Shown piece by piece: positions 44,671 to 54,238 of a DNA stretch of 64,000 bases. The notes beneath the pieces were generated by a model. The model saw only the letters and a program-made list of their open reading frames with translations, did not search any database and was not told the DNA's origin. Source of the stretch: Rhodoferax sp. OV413 (lineage in GTDB: Bacteria; Pseudomonadota; Gammaproteobacteria; Burkholderiales; Burkholderiaceae_C); assembly GCF_945881795.1 (NCBI RefSeq), contig NZ_CAMCVG010000002.1, positions 1 through 64,000 on the forward strand. Direction: 5' to 3'. Position numbers and translations under genes: made by a program. Position 1 is the stretch's first letter. Every line of letters starts with the position of its first letter.

Positions 44671-45590
44671 TGGACGCTTACGCCCTGCTGATTGCAGCCA
44701 CGCTCAATGCCGGTACCGTGCTGGCGATAGCCTCGCTGGGCCTTTTAATTAACGAGAAGGCCGGCATTGTCAACCTGGGCGCCGAGGGCATGATGCTGTG
44801 CGCCGCCATTGCCGGTTTTGCGGCGGTGGTGCATACCGGCAGCGACATCGCCGGCCTGCTGGCGGGTGTGGCGGCGGGTGCTGTGATGGCCGCGGTGTTC
44901 GGCCTGCTGGTGATCTGGCTCAACACCAACCAATACGCCACCGGACTGGCCCTCAGCCTGTTCGGCGCGGGCTTCTCGGCCTTTGCGGGCATCTCTTACG
45001 TGCAGGAAAAAATCCCCGAGCGGCCTCACTTTGCGATTCCCGGCCTGGCCGATATTCCGCTGCTTGGGCCCGCACTGTTTCAGCACCATCCGATGGTGTA
45101 CCTCGCGATTGCGTTCGCGCTGGCCCTGATCTGGTTTCTTTACCGCACACGTGCCGGCCTGATTTTGCGCAGCGTGGGCGAGAGCCCCGAGTCGGCCCAT
45201 GCGCTAGGCTACCCGGTGCGCGGAATCCGCCTGATGGCGGTGGTGGCAGGTGGTGCCATGTGCGGCCTGGCGGGGGCCTATATCTCGGTCGTCTACACCC
45301 CGCTGTGGGTCGAGGGCATGGTGGCCGGCAAGGGCTGGATTGCGCTGGCCCTGACCACCTTTGCCACCTGGCGCCCGGCACGGGTGTTGCTTGGTGCTTA
45401 TCTGTTTGGTGGTGTGACCATGTTGCAGTTTCACTTGCAGGGCGCCGGGGTGGACCTGCCCAGCCAGTTCCTGACCATGCTGCCCTACCTTGCCACCATC
45501 GTGGTGCTGGCGCTGATTTCCCGGAATCCGCGCTGGATTCGGATTAATATGCCTGCTGCCATCGGAAAGCCGTTTTACCCAGGCTCATGA
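44670..45590 (+). CDS. ABC transporter permease, nucleoside/BMP type, subunit 2
   Basis: 306-residue membrane protein with about nine hydrophobic segments and NEKAGIVNLGAEGMMLCAAI, the counterpart of the motif in subunit 1. The TAATG overlap with the preceding gene implies coupled translation. Relatives are YufQ and NupC-type permeases of guanosine/purine nucleoside ABC systems. Confidence 0.92.
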   Translation: MDAYALLIAATLNAGTVLAIASLGLLINEKAGIVNLGAEGMMLCAAIAGFAAVVHTGSDIAGLLAGVAAGAVMAAVFGLLVIWLNTNQYATGLALSLFGAGFSAFAGISYVQEKIPERPHFAIPGLADIPLLGPALFQHHPMVYLAIAFALALIWFLYRTRAGLILRSVGESPESAHALGYPVRGIRLMAVVAGGAMCGLAGAYISVVYTPLWVEGMVAGKGWIALALTTFATWRPARVLLGAYLFGGVTMLQFHLQGAGVDLPSQFLTMLPYLATIVVLALISRNPRWIRINMPAAIGKPFYPGS

Positions 45591-45638
45591 TGCGTGAATG
45601 TTTCGTTTCTATCCATCCAACTCACAAAAGGAAGTGAC

Positions 45639-46790
45639 ATGACAGATTTTCAAAAACGCTCCCTGCTGAAGGTTGCGGCCCTTGCGGCCGTTGCCGGAGC
45701 AGCGCTTGTCGGCTGCGGCAAAAAGGAAGAGCCCGCTCCCGCCCCCGCCCCGGCCGCTGCGGCACCCGCACCCAAGCCCGAGCCCCTGAAGATCGCGTTC
45801 GCCTATGTCGGCCCGGTGGGCGACGGTGGTTGGACATTTGCGCACGACAACGCCCGCAAGGCCTTGGAGAAAGAATTCGGCGACAAGATCGTCACCTCCT
45901 TCGTGGAAAACGTGCCTGAGTCTGCCGATGCCGAGCGCGTGATCCGCGACATGGCGACCAGCGGCAACAAGCTGATTTTCGGTACCACCTTCGGTTACAT
46001 GGAACCCATGTTGAAGGTTGCTCCCGACTTCAAGGACGTGAAGTTCGAGCACGCCACCGGCTACAAGCAAGCCGACAACATGCGCACCTACGACAGCCGC
46101 ACCTACGAAGGCGCCTACATGGCCGGCGTGATTGCCGGCAAGATGACCAAGTCCAACACATTGGGCGTGGTCGCTTCCATTCCAATTCCTGAAGTCATCC
46201 GCAACATCAACAGCTTCACCCTGGGCGCGCAAAGCGTGAACCCCAAGGTCAAGACCAAGGTGGTGTGGGTGAACGGCTGGTTCGACCCACCCAAGGAAAC
46301 CGAAGCCGCTACCTCCCTGATCAATGGCGGTGCCGACGTTCTGTTCCAGAACACCGACTCCCCCGCGGTTCTGAAGACTGCAGAAGCCAAGGGCAAGCGC
46401 GCCTTCGGCTGGGACTCTGACATGACCGCCTACGGCCCCAAGGCTCACCTGGCTTCCGCCATCATCAACTGGAGCCCCTACTACATCAAGGCCACCAAAG
46501 AAGCTCTGGACGGCACCTGGGCCGGTAATGGCGCAGTCTGGTGGGGTGTGAAGGAAGGCGCGATCGATATCGTCTCTATTGCAGAAGACGTGCCTGCCGA
46601 CACCAAGGCCCGCGTTGAGGAAATCAAAAAGGGTCTGGCCGACGGCACCTTTGCCATCTGGAAAGGTCCTCTGAAGGACAGCGCCGGCAAGGATGTTCTG
46701 AAAGACGGTGAGGTTGCAGACGACAAGTTCCTCTCCGGTGTGAACTTCTACGTCAAGGGCGTGGAAGGCAAGGTCCCCGGCGCCAAGTAA
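45639..46790 (+). CDS. BMP family lipoprotein, nucleoside/purine ABC substrate-binding protein
   Basis: 383 residues from the ATG at 45639 after an AAAGGAAG ribosome site. A lipobox LVGC is near residues 23-26, followed by a Pro/Ala linker and a BMP (PnrA/BmpA) domain: IAFAYVGPVGDGGWTFAHDNAR, GYKQADNMRTYDSRTYEGAYMAGVIAG and WVNGWFDPPKETEAA. It ends the ABC operon before a strong terminator. A purine nucleoside or base ligand is inferred from the family and the neighbouring deaminases. Confidence 0.93.
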   Translation: MTDFQKRSLLKVAALAAVAGAALVGCGKKEEPAPAPAPAAAAPAPKPEPLKIAFAYVGPVGDGGWTFAHDNARKALEKEFGDKIVTSFVENVPESADAERVIRDMATSGNKLIFGTTFGYMEPMLKVAPDFKDVKFEHATGYKQADNMRTYDSRTYEGAYMAGVIAGKMTKSNTLGVVASIPIPEVIRNINSFTLGAQSVNPKVKTKVVWVNGWFDPPKETEAATSLINGGADVLFQNTDSPAVLKTAEAKGKRAFGWDSDMTAYGPKAHLASAIINWSPYYIKATKEALDGTWAGNGAVWWGVKEGAIDIVSIAEDVPADTKARVEEIKKGLADGTFAIWKGPLKDSAGKDVLKDGEVADDKFLSGVNFYVKGVEGKVPGAK

Positions 46791-46808
46791 TGGTCTGCTG
46801 GTGAGATC

Positions 46809-46837
46809 AAGGGCCGCCGCGTGCGGCCCTTTTTTTT
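46809..46837 (+). terminator. Intrinsic terminator after the BMP transporter operon
   Basis: Stem AGGGCCGC / GCGGCCCT with a 5-nt loop, followed by seven or more T, 19 bp after the BMP gene stop. Confidence 0.92.
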
Positions 46838-46961
46838 GCCGCTGCCCCCTATGCAGCGCCGCATGAGAAAACGCCCTGCGCATTGATCCTGTGTCACCCG
46901 TGCGGAGTAGGGTGTGGTTCCGCTTCCTGGTGCAAGAAAACATTACTTCCGGAGTCTGCTG

Positions 46962-48011
46962 ATGACCGCCCGCCCTGCTATCAAACCCATTGCCGCTGAT
47001 CGATTGCCCGACCTGCTGCGCGCCATGCCTAAGGCCGAGCTGCACATGCATATCGAAGGTTCCTTGGAGCCCGAGCTGATGTTCGCGCTGGCCCAGCGCA
47101 ATCAGGTGCCGCTGCGATTTGCCAACGAACAGGCGCTGCGCGACGCCTATGTGTTCAACAACCTGCAGGAGTTTCTGGACATCTATCACGAGGGCACCAT
47201 GGTGCTCAAGACCGAGCAGGACTTCTACGACATGGCCTGCGCGTACCTCGCCCGGGCGCAGGCCGACCGGGTGTTGCATGCCGAAATTTTCTTCGACACC
47301 CAAACCCACACCGGCCACGGGCTGAGTGCCGAGACAGTCATCAACGGGCTGCACCGCGCCTGCGCCGAAGCGCCCGAAAAATTCGGCATGACGGCCTCGC
47401 TCATTCTTTGTTTCCTGCGCCACCTCAGCGAAGACGAAGCGTTTGAGTGCCTCGAGCAGGCCCTGCCGCTGCGCGACAAGATCGTGGGCATTGGCCTGGC
47501 CTCAAGTGAAGTCGGCCACCCGCCTGAGAAGTTTGCCAAGGTCTATGCCCGCGCCCGCCAGCTCGGTTTCCGGCTGGTAGCCCATGCGGGCGAAGAGGCT
47601 CCGCCGGCCTATATCTGGAGCGCGCTCGACGTGCTGCGGGTCGAGCGCATCGACCACGGCGTGCAGGCCATTCACGACACCGCGCTCATGCAGCGCCTCA
47701 TACACGACAGAACGCCGCTCACCGTGTGCCCGCTCTCCAACCTCAAGCTGTGCGTATTCCCCACGCTGGCGCAGCACAACCTGGGCCGCATGCTGGACGC
47801 CGGCATCATGGCCACGGTGAACTCCGACGACCCCGCCTACTTTGGTGGTTACCTCAACCAGAACTTCACCCAGACCTTTGACGCGCTGGGCCTGAGTGCC
47901 CGCCACGCTTACACCCTGGCGCGTAACAGCTTTGACGCCAGCTTCATCGACGCATCCGTGCGTGCCCGGTATGTGGATCAGCTCGATGAGGTGTTTGAGA
48001 CCTTCCAGTAG
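46962..48011 (+). CDS. Adenosine/adenine deaminase family, probably adenine deaminase
   Basis: 349 residues from an ATG after GGAG. Zinc and catalytic residues occur in KAELHMHIEGSLEPEL, VAHAGEEAPP, ERIDHGVQAI and ATVNSDDPAYFGGYL. The short EGSLEPEL start and the GIGLASSEVGHPPEKF segment resemble the adenine deaminases of this superfamily more than adenosine deaminase (motif recall, so moderately sure). It lies between the nucleoside transporter and queE, in a purine-salvage setting. Confidence 0.88.
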   Translation: MTARPAIKPIAADRLPDLLRAMPKAELHMHIEGSLEPELMFALAQRNQVPLRFANEQALRDAYVFNNLQEFLDIYHEGTMVLKTEQDFYDMACAYLARAQADRVLHAEIFFDTQTHTGHGLSAETVINGLHRACAEAPEKFGMTASLILCFLRHLSEDEAFECLEQALPLRDKIVGIGLASSEVGHPPEKFAKVYARARQLGFRLVAHAGEEAPPAYIWSALDVLRVERIDHGVQAIHDTALMQRLIHDRTPLTVCPLSNLKLCVFPTLAQHNLGRMLDAGIMATVNSDDPAYFGGYLNQNFTQTFDALGLSARHAYTLARNSFDASFIDASVRARYVDQLDEVFETFQ

Positions 48012-48090
48012 GGCGCACAGTAAAATGCTCGCAGCCCGCTGCTCCGGCGGGCCCGTCTGTCGCAATACCGGAGCCATGTAGAGGACTACC

Positions 48091-48141
48091 ATGTACAAAA
48101 ACCTCGCCACCCGCGCCATCGCTTTGGCCCTGGCTGATTGA
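48091..48141 (+). CDS. 16-codon leader or remnant of a secreted protein gene
   Basis: ATG after an AGAGGA ribosome site, reading MYKNLATRAIALALAD, a typical beginning of a signal peptide, then TGA just before the queE ATG at 48147. It looks like the 5' end of a secreted protein cut off by a deletion and left in front of queE, or else a leader peptide for queE. Confidence 0.35.
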   Translation: MYKNLATRAIALALAD

Positions 48142-48146
48142 CCGCC

Positions 48147-48782
48147 ATGGCCTACCAAGTCAAAGAAATTTTTTACACCCTGCAGGGCGAAGGTTCGCAC
48201 GCAGGGCGCCCCGCGGTGTTTTGCCGTTTTGCGGGTTGCAACCTGTGGTCCGGCCGCGAGGAAGACCGCGCCACCGCCATCTGCAAGTTTTGCGATACCG
48301 ACTTTGTCGGCACCAACGGCACGCTGGGTGGCAAGTTCAGCACTGCGCAGCTGCTGGCGCAGCACATCGCCGCGCAGTGGCCCGCCGCGGATTCGGCGCA
48401 CCGGTTTGTGGTGCTGACCGGCGGCGAGCCGCTGCTCCAGGTTGACGCCGTCCTGATTGACGCGCTGCACGCGCAGGGCTTTGTGATTGCGGTGGAGACC
48501 AATGGCACGGTGATGGCGCCCGAGGGCATTGACTGGGTTTGCGTCAGCCCCAAAGCCGGTTCGGAGTGGATTCAGCGCACCGGCCACGAGCTCAAGCTGG
48601 TCTGGCCGCAGGCGGGTATCACGCTCGATGAGTGCGAGACTGCCACCTTCACGCACCGCTACCTGCAGCCCATGGACAACGCAGCGCGCGCGGCCAACAC
48701 CGAGGCTTGCATCACCCAGTGCCTGCAGCGCCCGGGCTGGCGCCTTTCCCTGCAAACGCACAAGATCACAGGCGTCCGATGA
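48147..48782 (+). CDS. queE: 7-carboxy-7-deazaguanine synthase
   Basis: Radical SAM enzyme of queuosine/preQ0 biosynthesis. The 211-residue protein starts MAYQVKEIFYTLQGEGSHAGRP; the cluster motif has the QueE form with a long insertion, CRFAGCN then CKFCDTD. VVLTGGEPLLQ is also present. The ATG at 48147 is preferred to a TTG three codons upstream. The stop overlaps the queD start (ATGA). Confidence 0.94.
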   Translation: MAYQVKEIFYTLQGEGSHAGRPAVFCRFAGCNLWSGREEDRATAICKFCDTDFVGTNGTLGGKFSTAQLLAQHIAAQWPAADSAHRFVVLTGGEPLLQVDAVLIDALHAQGFVIAVETNGTVMAPEGIDWVCVSPKAGSEWIQRTGHELKLVWPQAGITLDECETATFTHRYLQPMDNAARAANTEACITQCLQRPGWRLSLQTHKITGVR

Positions 48783-49186
48783 CCCAAGCCCCTGCTAAAC
48801 CGATTCCCCGCCGCTGCGAAGTCAGCCAGCGGTTTTTCTTTGATGCCGCGCATACGCTCAAGCGCACGGTGGACGACGCGCAGGAGATTGCAGGCAGCCG
48901 CCGCATCCATGGCCACACCTACCACGCAGAAGTCACGGTGGCCGGCAATGCCGACGCCGATACCGGCATGGTGGTCGACCTCGGGCACCTGCGCAACGCG
49001 ATTCAGGTGCTGCGGCCCCGCCTGGACCACCACTTGCTCGACGAGGTTGAGGGCCTGGGCCCGGCCACGCTCGAGAACCTCGCGGCGTTTATCTGGCAGG
49101 CGGTAGCCGCCGAGTTTCCGGGCCTGTCGCAGGTGCGGGTCTGGCGCGATGGCATCGGCGACAGCTGCACCCTGCGCGCCGCCTGA
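48779..49186 (+). CDS. queD: 6-carboxytetrahydropterin synthase
   Basis: Converts dihydroneopterin triphosphate to 6-carboxytetrahydropterin, the QueE substrate. 135 residues from the ATG at 48779; FFFDAAHTL and IHGHTYHAEV give three zinc-binding His, DLGHLRNAI and LDHHLLDEVEG follow. The longer frame to 48632 lies in queE. It overlaps queE by 4 bp and guaD begins 3 bp later. Confidence 0.94.
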   Translation: MTQAPAKPIPRRCEVSQRFFFDAAHTLKRTVDDAQEIAGSRRIHGHTYHAEVTVAGNADADTGMVVDLGHLRNAIQVLRPRLDHHLLDEVEGLGPATLENLAAFIWQAVAAEFPGLSQVRVWRDGIGDSCTLRAA

Positions 49187-49189
49187 GCC

Positions 49190-50521
49190 ATGCAAGGCTA
49201 TCGCGCGTCGTTATTGTGGTTTGCGCCTCCCGACGGGGGCGCGCCCCGCGCGCTCTTTGAAGAAGACGGCCTGCTGGTGGTGGGGCCCGACGCGCAGGGG
49301 CGGCAGGTGGTGCAGGCCATCGGCGCCTTTGGTGCTGTTGCGGCACAGTATCCGCAGGTCCCGGTGCAGCATTTTCCCGGCCGCATCATCGCGCCGGGGT
49401 TTGTGGACATGCACATCCACTACCCCCAGATCGATGTAATCGGCTCGCCCGCCAGCGGATTGCTGCCGTGGCTGGAGAATTACACTTTTCCGGAAGAAAA
49501 TCGCTTCTCCGAGCCCACCCACAGTGCGCAAGCAGCTACTTTTTTTATAGCAGAGCTTTTGCGCAACGGCGTCACCACCGCGCTGACCTTCGCCACCTCG
49601 CACACCGAATCGGTGAATGCCTTGTTGGCCGAGGCGCAAGCGCGCCACATGCGCATGATCACCGGGCTTGTTCTGATGGACCGCCATGCACCGACATACC
49701 TGCTCAACCAAGGGCAGGGCAGCCTGAGCGGCACCGAGCAAAGCCTGCGCGACACCGAATCGCTCATCCAGCGGTGGCATGGCGTAGACCGCCTGGGATA
49801 CGCCATTACCCCGCGCTTTGCCCCCACCAGCACCGACGCGCAGCTGGGCGGAGCAGGCGAGCTGGCCGCGCGCTACCCCGACGTGTGGATTCAGAGCCAT
49901 GTGGCTGAAAACAAGGACGAAATCGCTTGGGCCCGCGATTTGTTTCCGGGTTCCCGTTCGTACCTGGCCACCTATGACGACTTTGGCCTCATGCGGCAGC
50001 GCGCCATCTACGCCCACTGCATCCACTTTGACGACGACGACCGCGCCCTGATGCGCGACACGGGGGCGGCCGCTGCCGTCAGCCCGACCAGCAATTTGTT
50101 TTTGGGAAGCGGATTCTTCGACTATGAGGGCGCCGACCGCGTGGGCTACCGGTATGGGCTGGCGAGCGATGTGGGCGGGGGAACGAGCTTCAGTCCCTTT
50201 CACACCATGCTTGCCACCTATTACGTAGGCCGCGAAGGCCAGACCAAGCCCGGCCTCTCCCTGTCGCCGCAGCACCTCTGGTGGCAACACACCGCAGGTG
50301 CTGCCGCTGCCCTCGGTTTGGCCGGCGAAAACGGCGCCCCCTCGGTGGGCAATCTCCTGCCCGGCTGCGAGGCGGATTTCATCGTCCTCAACCCCCAAGC
50401 TACCCCCTTGCTGGCCCGCAAAACCGCGCGTGCCAACAGCCTGGATGAATTGCTGTTCAGCTTGATTGTGTTGGGCGATGACCGCGCGGTAGAGCAGACG
50501 GTGATTTCGCAGGCCCTGTAG
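49190..50521 (+). CDS. guaD: Guanine deaminase
   Basis: Deaminates guanine to xanthine for XdhAB. The 443-residue amidohydrolase has PGFVDMHIHYPQIDVIGSP near residue 70, WIQSHVAENKDE near 235, YAHCIHFDDDD near 275 and the ASDVGGGTSFSPF segment near 325 with the catalytic Asp. A partial copy of the dispersed repeat occurs in frame at QAATFFIAE. It is adjacent to queED and not far from the adenine deaminase. Confidence 0.93.
   Translation: MQGYRASLLWFAPPDGGAPRALFEEDGLLVVGPDAQGRQVVQAIGAFGAVAAQYPQVPVQHFPGRIIAPGFVDMHIHYPQIDVIGSPASGLLPWLENYTFPEENRFSEPTHSAQAATFFIAELLRNGVTTALTFATSHTESVNALLAEAQARHMRMITGLVLMDRHAPTYLLNQGQGSLSGTEQSLRDTESLIQRWHGVDRLGYAITPRFAPTSTDAQLGGAGELAARYPDVWIQSHVAENKDEIAWARDLFPGSRSYLATYDDFGLMRQRAIYAHCIHFDDDDRALMRDTGAAAAVSPTSNLFLGSGFFDYEGADRVGYRYGLASDVGGGTSFSPFHTMLATYYVGREGQTKPGLSLSPQHLWWQHTAGAAAALGLAGENGAPSVGNLLPGCEADFIVLNPQATPLLARKTARANSLDELLFSLIVLGDDRAVEQTVISQAL
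49525..49551 (-). repeat. Partial dispersed repeat, copy 7, inside guaD
   Basis: Only the half with gcgcaagcagctac, then a T-run and atagc is recognisable; it has the minus orientation. May be chance similarity or a decayed copy. Confidence 0.4.
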
Positions 50522-50537
50522 GGCTTGCGGGCAGTCC

Positions 50538-51887
50538 TTATTGCTTCACGCCTGCGTTGTTGTACTTGGCAATGAAGTAGTCAGTGGTACCTGTGAGCGT
50601 GTTGCTGTCCAGGTTCCCAAGGGTATAGCCAGCCACGTAGGTGTTACCCGAAGGGTCAATCGCCACCGCCCTGCCAATCGTGTCCACACCGGTTGCGCCG
50701 AGTTGGCGTGTGTACAGTGCAGTGCCGTCACTTGCCTGGAATTTGGTGAAAAAGTAGTCGGCGGAGCCGGTGACAGTGTTCCCGCCCAATCCACCCCCTG
50801 TTTTGCCGGCAACGTAGACGTTTGCTGCGGCATCCAGGGCTATGTAATAGCCCTCGCTCCCTGCGCCAGCTGTGCCCAGTTGCTTGACGTATTGCGAAAC
50901 ACCAGTGCTGTTGTATTTCAAGAGCACCACATCTCGGCTACCGGTTTGCGTGTTGGTACCGATGGCCCCTTGGGTCCATCCGGTGACGAAGACATTTCTG
51001 CTGGGGTCAATCGTGACAGCAATCGCATTCGACAAACTGCCCGCCGACCCCGCTAGTTTGGTGTCTACCAGTAGACCATTGGTGCTGTTGAACTTGGTTA
51101 GGAAAAGATCGAATGTTCCTGTTCGTGTAACACCACCCAAATTGCCCGATGTATTACCGACCAGATAGACAACATTTCCAATTGAATCCACGGCAATGCC
51201 GTTCCCCTCGGTGGCTGCTGCGCCCCCGACACCAAGCTGGGTTGTGTAAAGCCTTGCTCCGTTGACATCGTGCTTTGAAAAGTACAGGTCGCGATTTCCG
51301 GCCAAGGTGTTGACGCCCAGATTCCCGTATGTAGTGCCAGCGACGTAGATATTGCCACCGGTGTCGATGGCGACCGAGTTGCCTTCCGTGTCTTTCGTCG
51401 CAGCGCCAAACTGCTTGGTGAATTGCAGTTGCCCGATATTGTTGAACTTAGACAAAAAATAATCTTGCGTTCCGATAAGCGCGGTGTCTAGAACGCCCTT
51501 TGTGCTGCCGGCTAGGTAAATGTTTCCACCCGTATCAATCGCAATGCTGGTTCCTGTAGTGACGGCATTGTTTACACCCACATGCTTGGTGAATTGCAGG
51601 ATTCCGGCACTGCTGTACTTGCTGATAAACGCGTCTTTTGTACCGTTTTGCGCGTTGCCGTCCAGTCCGCCCGTTGTGCTGCCAGCAATGTAAAAGTTTC
51701 CGCCTGTGTCTGTGACCATGGCCATCACGTCGACGGCTTTTCCGGTAAGACCGACCTGCTTCGTCCAGGGTCGGACAGCGGTTCCGCCACCGCTATCACC
51801 GCCCCCGCAAGCGGCCAGAGCGAGAGCGGCAATCGCGATCAACGCTGCTCGCCGTGAGGCGAAGCGTAGTTTTGATAGAGCTTGCAT
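50538..51887 (-). CDS. Secreted lipoprotein of SBBP-type beta-propeller repeats
   Basis: 449 residues from the ATG at 51887. A signal peptide ends in lipobox LAAC, then a Gly/Ser stretch. The rest consists of about seven repeats of 55 or so residues, each with the pattern G-x-D-x-F-hS/TK-Y/F-x-x-x-G, for example GTKDAFISKYSSAGILQFTKHVG, and a repeated DTGGNIYLAGST loop. Such repeats form a beta-propeller. Composition looks less G+C-rich than neighbouring genes. Function unknown; it is probably outer-membrane attached. Confidence 0.85.
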   Translation of the reverse strand: MQALSKLRFASRRAALIAIAALALAACGGGDSGGGTAVRPWTKQVGLTGKAVDVMAMVTDTGGNFYIAGSTTGGLDGNAQNGTKDAFISKYSSAGILQFTKHVGVNNAVTTGTSIAIDTGGNIYLAGSTKGVLDTALIGTQDYFLSKFNNIGQLQFTKQFGAATKDTEGNSVAIDTGGNIYVAGTTYGNLGVNTLAGNRDLYFSKHDVNGARLYTTQLGVGGAAATEGNGIAVDSIGNVVYLVGNTSGNLGGVTRTGTFDLFLTKFNSTNGLLVDTKLAGSAGSLSNAIAVTIDPSRNVFVTGWTQGAIGTNTQTGSRDVVLLKYNSTGVSQYVKQLGTAGAGSEGYYIALDAAANVYVAGKTGGGLGGNTVTGSADYFFTKFQASDGTALYTRQLGATGVDTIGRAVAIDPSGNTYVAGYTLGNLDSNTLTGTTDYFIAKYNNAGVKQ

Positions 51888-52062
51888 GGGTGAGCCTTTC
51901 CTAGCCATTCGACAACTCTGAGAAGTTTATAGTGGGCCGATGAATTGTGCCCCCCGAGAAGACTTCCCTTTGCGGTTTTGTTTGAGTCTTTTGGCCCCAT
52001 GCCGCAAAACTCCCCGACACGCCGCAACCTACAATGCCCGCCACACTAGGAGCTGACACCCC

Positions 52063-52635
52063 ATGAGCATAAAGAGCGACCGCTGGATCCGCCGCATGGC
52101 CCAAGAGCACGGCATGATTGAACCCTTCGAGCCCGCGCAGGTGCGCCAGGTCGATGGCAGGAAGGTCATCTCGTACGGTACCAGCAGCTACGGCTATGAC
52201 ATCCGCTGCGCGCCCGAGTTCAAGGTGTTCACCAACATCCACAGCACGGTGGTCGATCCCAAGAATTTCGATGAGAAGAGCTTTGTCGACTTCCATGGCG
52301 ACAGCTGCATCATCCCGCCCAACAGTTTTGCGCTGGCCCGCACCGTCGAGTACTTCCGCATTCCCCGCAACGTCTTGACCATCTGTTTGGGCAAGAGCAC
52401 CTATGCCCGCTGCGGCATCATCGTCAACGTCACACCCTTTGAACCCGAGTGGGAAGGCTATGTAACGCTCGAGTTCAGCAACACCACCCCGCTGCCCGCC
52501 CGGATTTACGCCGGCGAAGGTTGCGCGCAGGTGCTTTTCTTTGAGAGCGACGAGGACGACGTATGCGAAGTCAGCTACAAAGACCGCGGCGGCAAATACC
52601 AGGGCCAGCACGGGGTGACGCTGCCCAAAGCCTGA
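52063..52635 (+). CDS. dcd: dCTP deaminase
   Basis: Deaminates dCTP to dUTP for thymidylate synthesis. The 190-residue protein begins [13 protein letters not shown], includes [12 protein letters not shown], and the conserved nucleotide-binding and catalytic segment [23 protein letters not shown] with Arg and Glu. It is typical of proteobacterial Dcd. 155 bp separate it from the divergent propeller lipoprotein. Confidence 0.96.
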   Translation: MSIKSDRWIRRMAQEHGMIEPFEPAQVRQVDGRKVISYGTSSYGYDIRCAPEFKVFTNIHSTVVDPKNFDEKSFVDFHGDSCIIPPNSFALARTVEYFRIPRNVLTICLGKSTYARCGIIVNVTPFEPEWEGYVTLEFSNTTPLPARIYAGEGCAQVLFFESDEDDVCEVSYKDRGGKYQGQHGVTLPKA

Positions 52636-52687
52636 GTGGGCGATAATCCGTGCTGGTCCTTGTTTCCCTTGGGCGCCCCGCTATCGG

Positions 52688-54223
52688 ATGGATAGCAATT
52701 TTTCCGGCTATGCCAGACCCGATTTGAATACTGACGCGACCCCCCAAACCTCAGCGCCCGCCCCCGCAAGCCCCAACGAGCTCACCGCGGACACCCCTCC
52801 CATGGCATTTGCCCAGCTGCAGCTGGCTGCCCCCATCGCCCGCGCGGTGGCCGAAATGGGCTACGAGAAGATGACGCCGATTCAGGCACAGGCCATTCCC
52901 GTGGTGCTGAGCGGCAAAGACGTGATGGGCGCCGCCCAGACCGGCACCGGCAAGACTGCCGCCTTCGCGCTGCCCCTGCTGCAGCGCATGATGAAGCACG
53001 AAAACGCCTCCACCTCGCCCGCCCGGCATCCCGTGCGCGCGCTGGTGCTCTTGCCCACCCGCGAGCTGGCTGACCAGGTGGCCCAGCAGGTCAAGCTGTA
53101 CGCCAAATACACCAATCTGCGCAGTGCGGTGGTGTTCGGCGGCATGGACATGAAGCCCCAGACGCTGGAGCTCAAAGCCGGCGTGGAAGTGCTGGTGGCG
53201 ACCCCCGGCCGTTTGCTCGACCACATTGAAGCCAAAAACGCGGTGCTCAATCAGGTGGAATATGTGGTGCTCGACGAAGCCGACCGCATGCTCGACATCG
53301 GCTTTTTGCCCGATTTGCAGCGCATCCTGAGCTACCTGCCCAAGACCCGCACCACCCTGCTGTTCAGCGCCACCTTCTCCCCCGAAATCAAACGCCTGGC
53401 CAATAGCTACCTGCAAAATCCGGTCACCATTGAAGTGGCGCGGTCCAACGCCACCGCTTCCACCGTCGAGCAGCACTTTTACTGCGTCAACGACGACGAC
53501 AAGCGCCACGCGCTGCTGCAAATCGTGCGCCGCAAAGAAATCAAACAGGCCTTTGTGTTTGTGAATAGCAAGCTCGGCTGTGCCCGGCTGACCCGCATGC
53601 TCGAGCGCGACGGCATCCGTGCCACGGCGCTGCATGGCGACAAGAGCCAGGACGAGCGCCTGAAGGCCCTGGACGCCTTTAAAAAGGGCGAGGTCGACCT
53701 GCTGGTGTGTACCGACGTGGCGGCCCGCGGCTTGGACATTAAAGATGTGCCCGCCGTGTTCAACATGGACATCCCTTTCAACGCGGAAGACTACGTGCAC
53801 CGCATCGGCCGCACCGGCCGCGCCGGCGCTTCCGGTCTGGCGGTGAGTTTTGTGGGCGGTAACAACGACGCGCGCCTGGTCGCGGATATTGAAAAGCTGA
53901 TCAAGACCAAGATCGAGCTCGAAGCCATTGAGTTCGATGAAGACCAGCCCGACATCCGCCGCCAGGGCCGCATCAACGACGGCCGGCGTATGTATGCCGC
54001 TGATGGCGACGAGGCGCCCCGCAGCAACCGCCCGCCCCGCGATTACGGTCGCCCCGCAGCCCCCGCACGCGACCCCTTCTTTGACAAGCCCTACGAAGCC
54101 ACCGATTCAGTGGCCCCAACCGCAGTGCCCTCGTGGGAAGCCTCTGGCAAGCCGGCCTCGGGCCGCATGTCCGCCAACATCAAGCCTAAGCGCAAGGTGG
54201 CGGCCCTCTTCAAGTCGGCCTGA
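52688..54223 (+). CDS. rhlE: DEAD-box RNA helicase, RhlE type
   Basis: 511-residue RNA helicase. The Q-motif (GYEKMTPIQAQAIP), motif I AQTGTGKTA, Ia PTRELADQ, II DEAD, III SAT, and C-terminal HGDKSQDERL, TDVAARGLDI and HRIGRTGRAG are complete. A basic tail ends KPKRKVAALFKSA. RhlE-type enzymes remodel rRNA and degradosome RNA. The N-terminal 30 residues are low in complexity, so a later start is possible. Confidence 0.93.
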   Translation: MDSNFSGYARPDLNTDATPQTSAPAPASPNELTADTPPMAFAQLQLAAPIARAVAEMGYEKMTPIQAQAIPVVLSGKDVMGAAQTGTGKTAAFALPLLQRMMKHENASTSPARHPVRALVLLPTRELADQVAQQVKLYAKYTNLRSAVVFGGMDMKPQTLELKAGVEVLVATPGRLLDHIEAKNAVLNQVEYVVLDEADRMLDIGFLPDLQRILSYLPKTRTTLLFSATFSPEIKRLANSYLQNPVTIEVARSNATASTVEQHFYCVNDDDKRHALLQIVRRKEIKQAFVFVNSKLGCARLTRMLERDGIRATALHGDKSQDERLKALDAFKKGEVDLLVCTDVAARGLDIKDVPAVFNMDIPFNAEDYVHRIGRTGRAGASGLAVSFVGGNNDARLVADIEKLIKTKIELEAIEFDEDQPDIRRQGRINDGRRMYAADGDEAPRSNRPPRDYGRPAAPARDPFFDKPYEATDSVAPTAVPSWEASGKPASGRMSANIKPKRKVAALFKSA

Positions 54224-54238
54224 ACGGGCCCGGGGAAC

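Noticed and set aside
48012-48090. A preQ1 riboswitch before queE.
   Set aside because: The GC-rich hairpin there lacks the short pseudoknot pattern and A-rich tail expected; the evidence is too weak.
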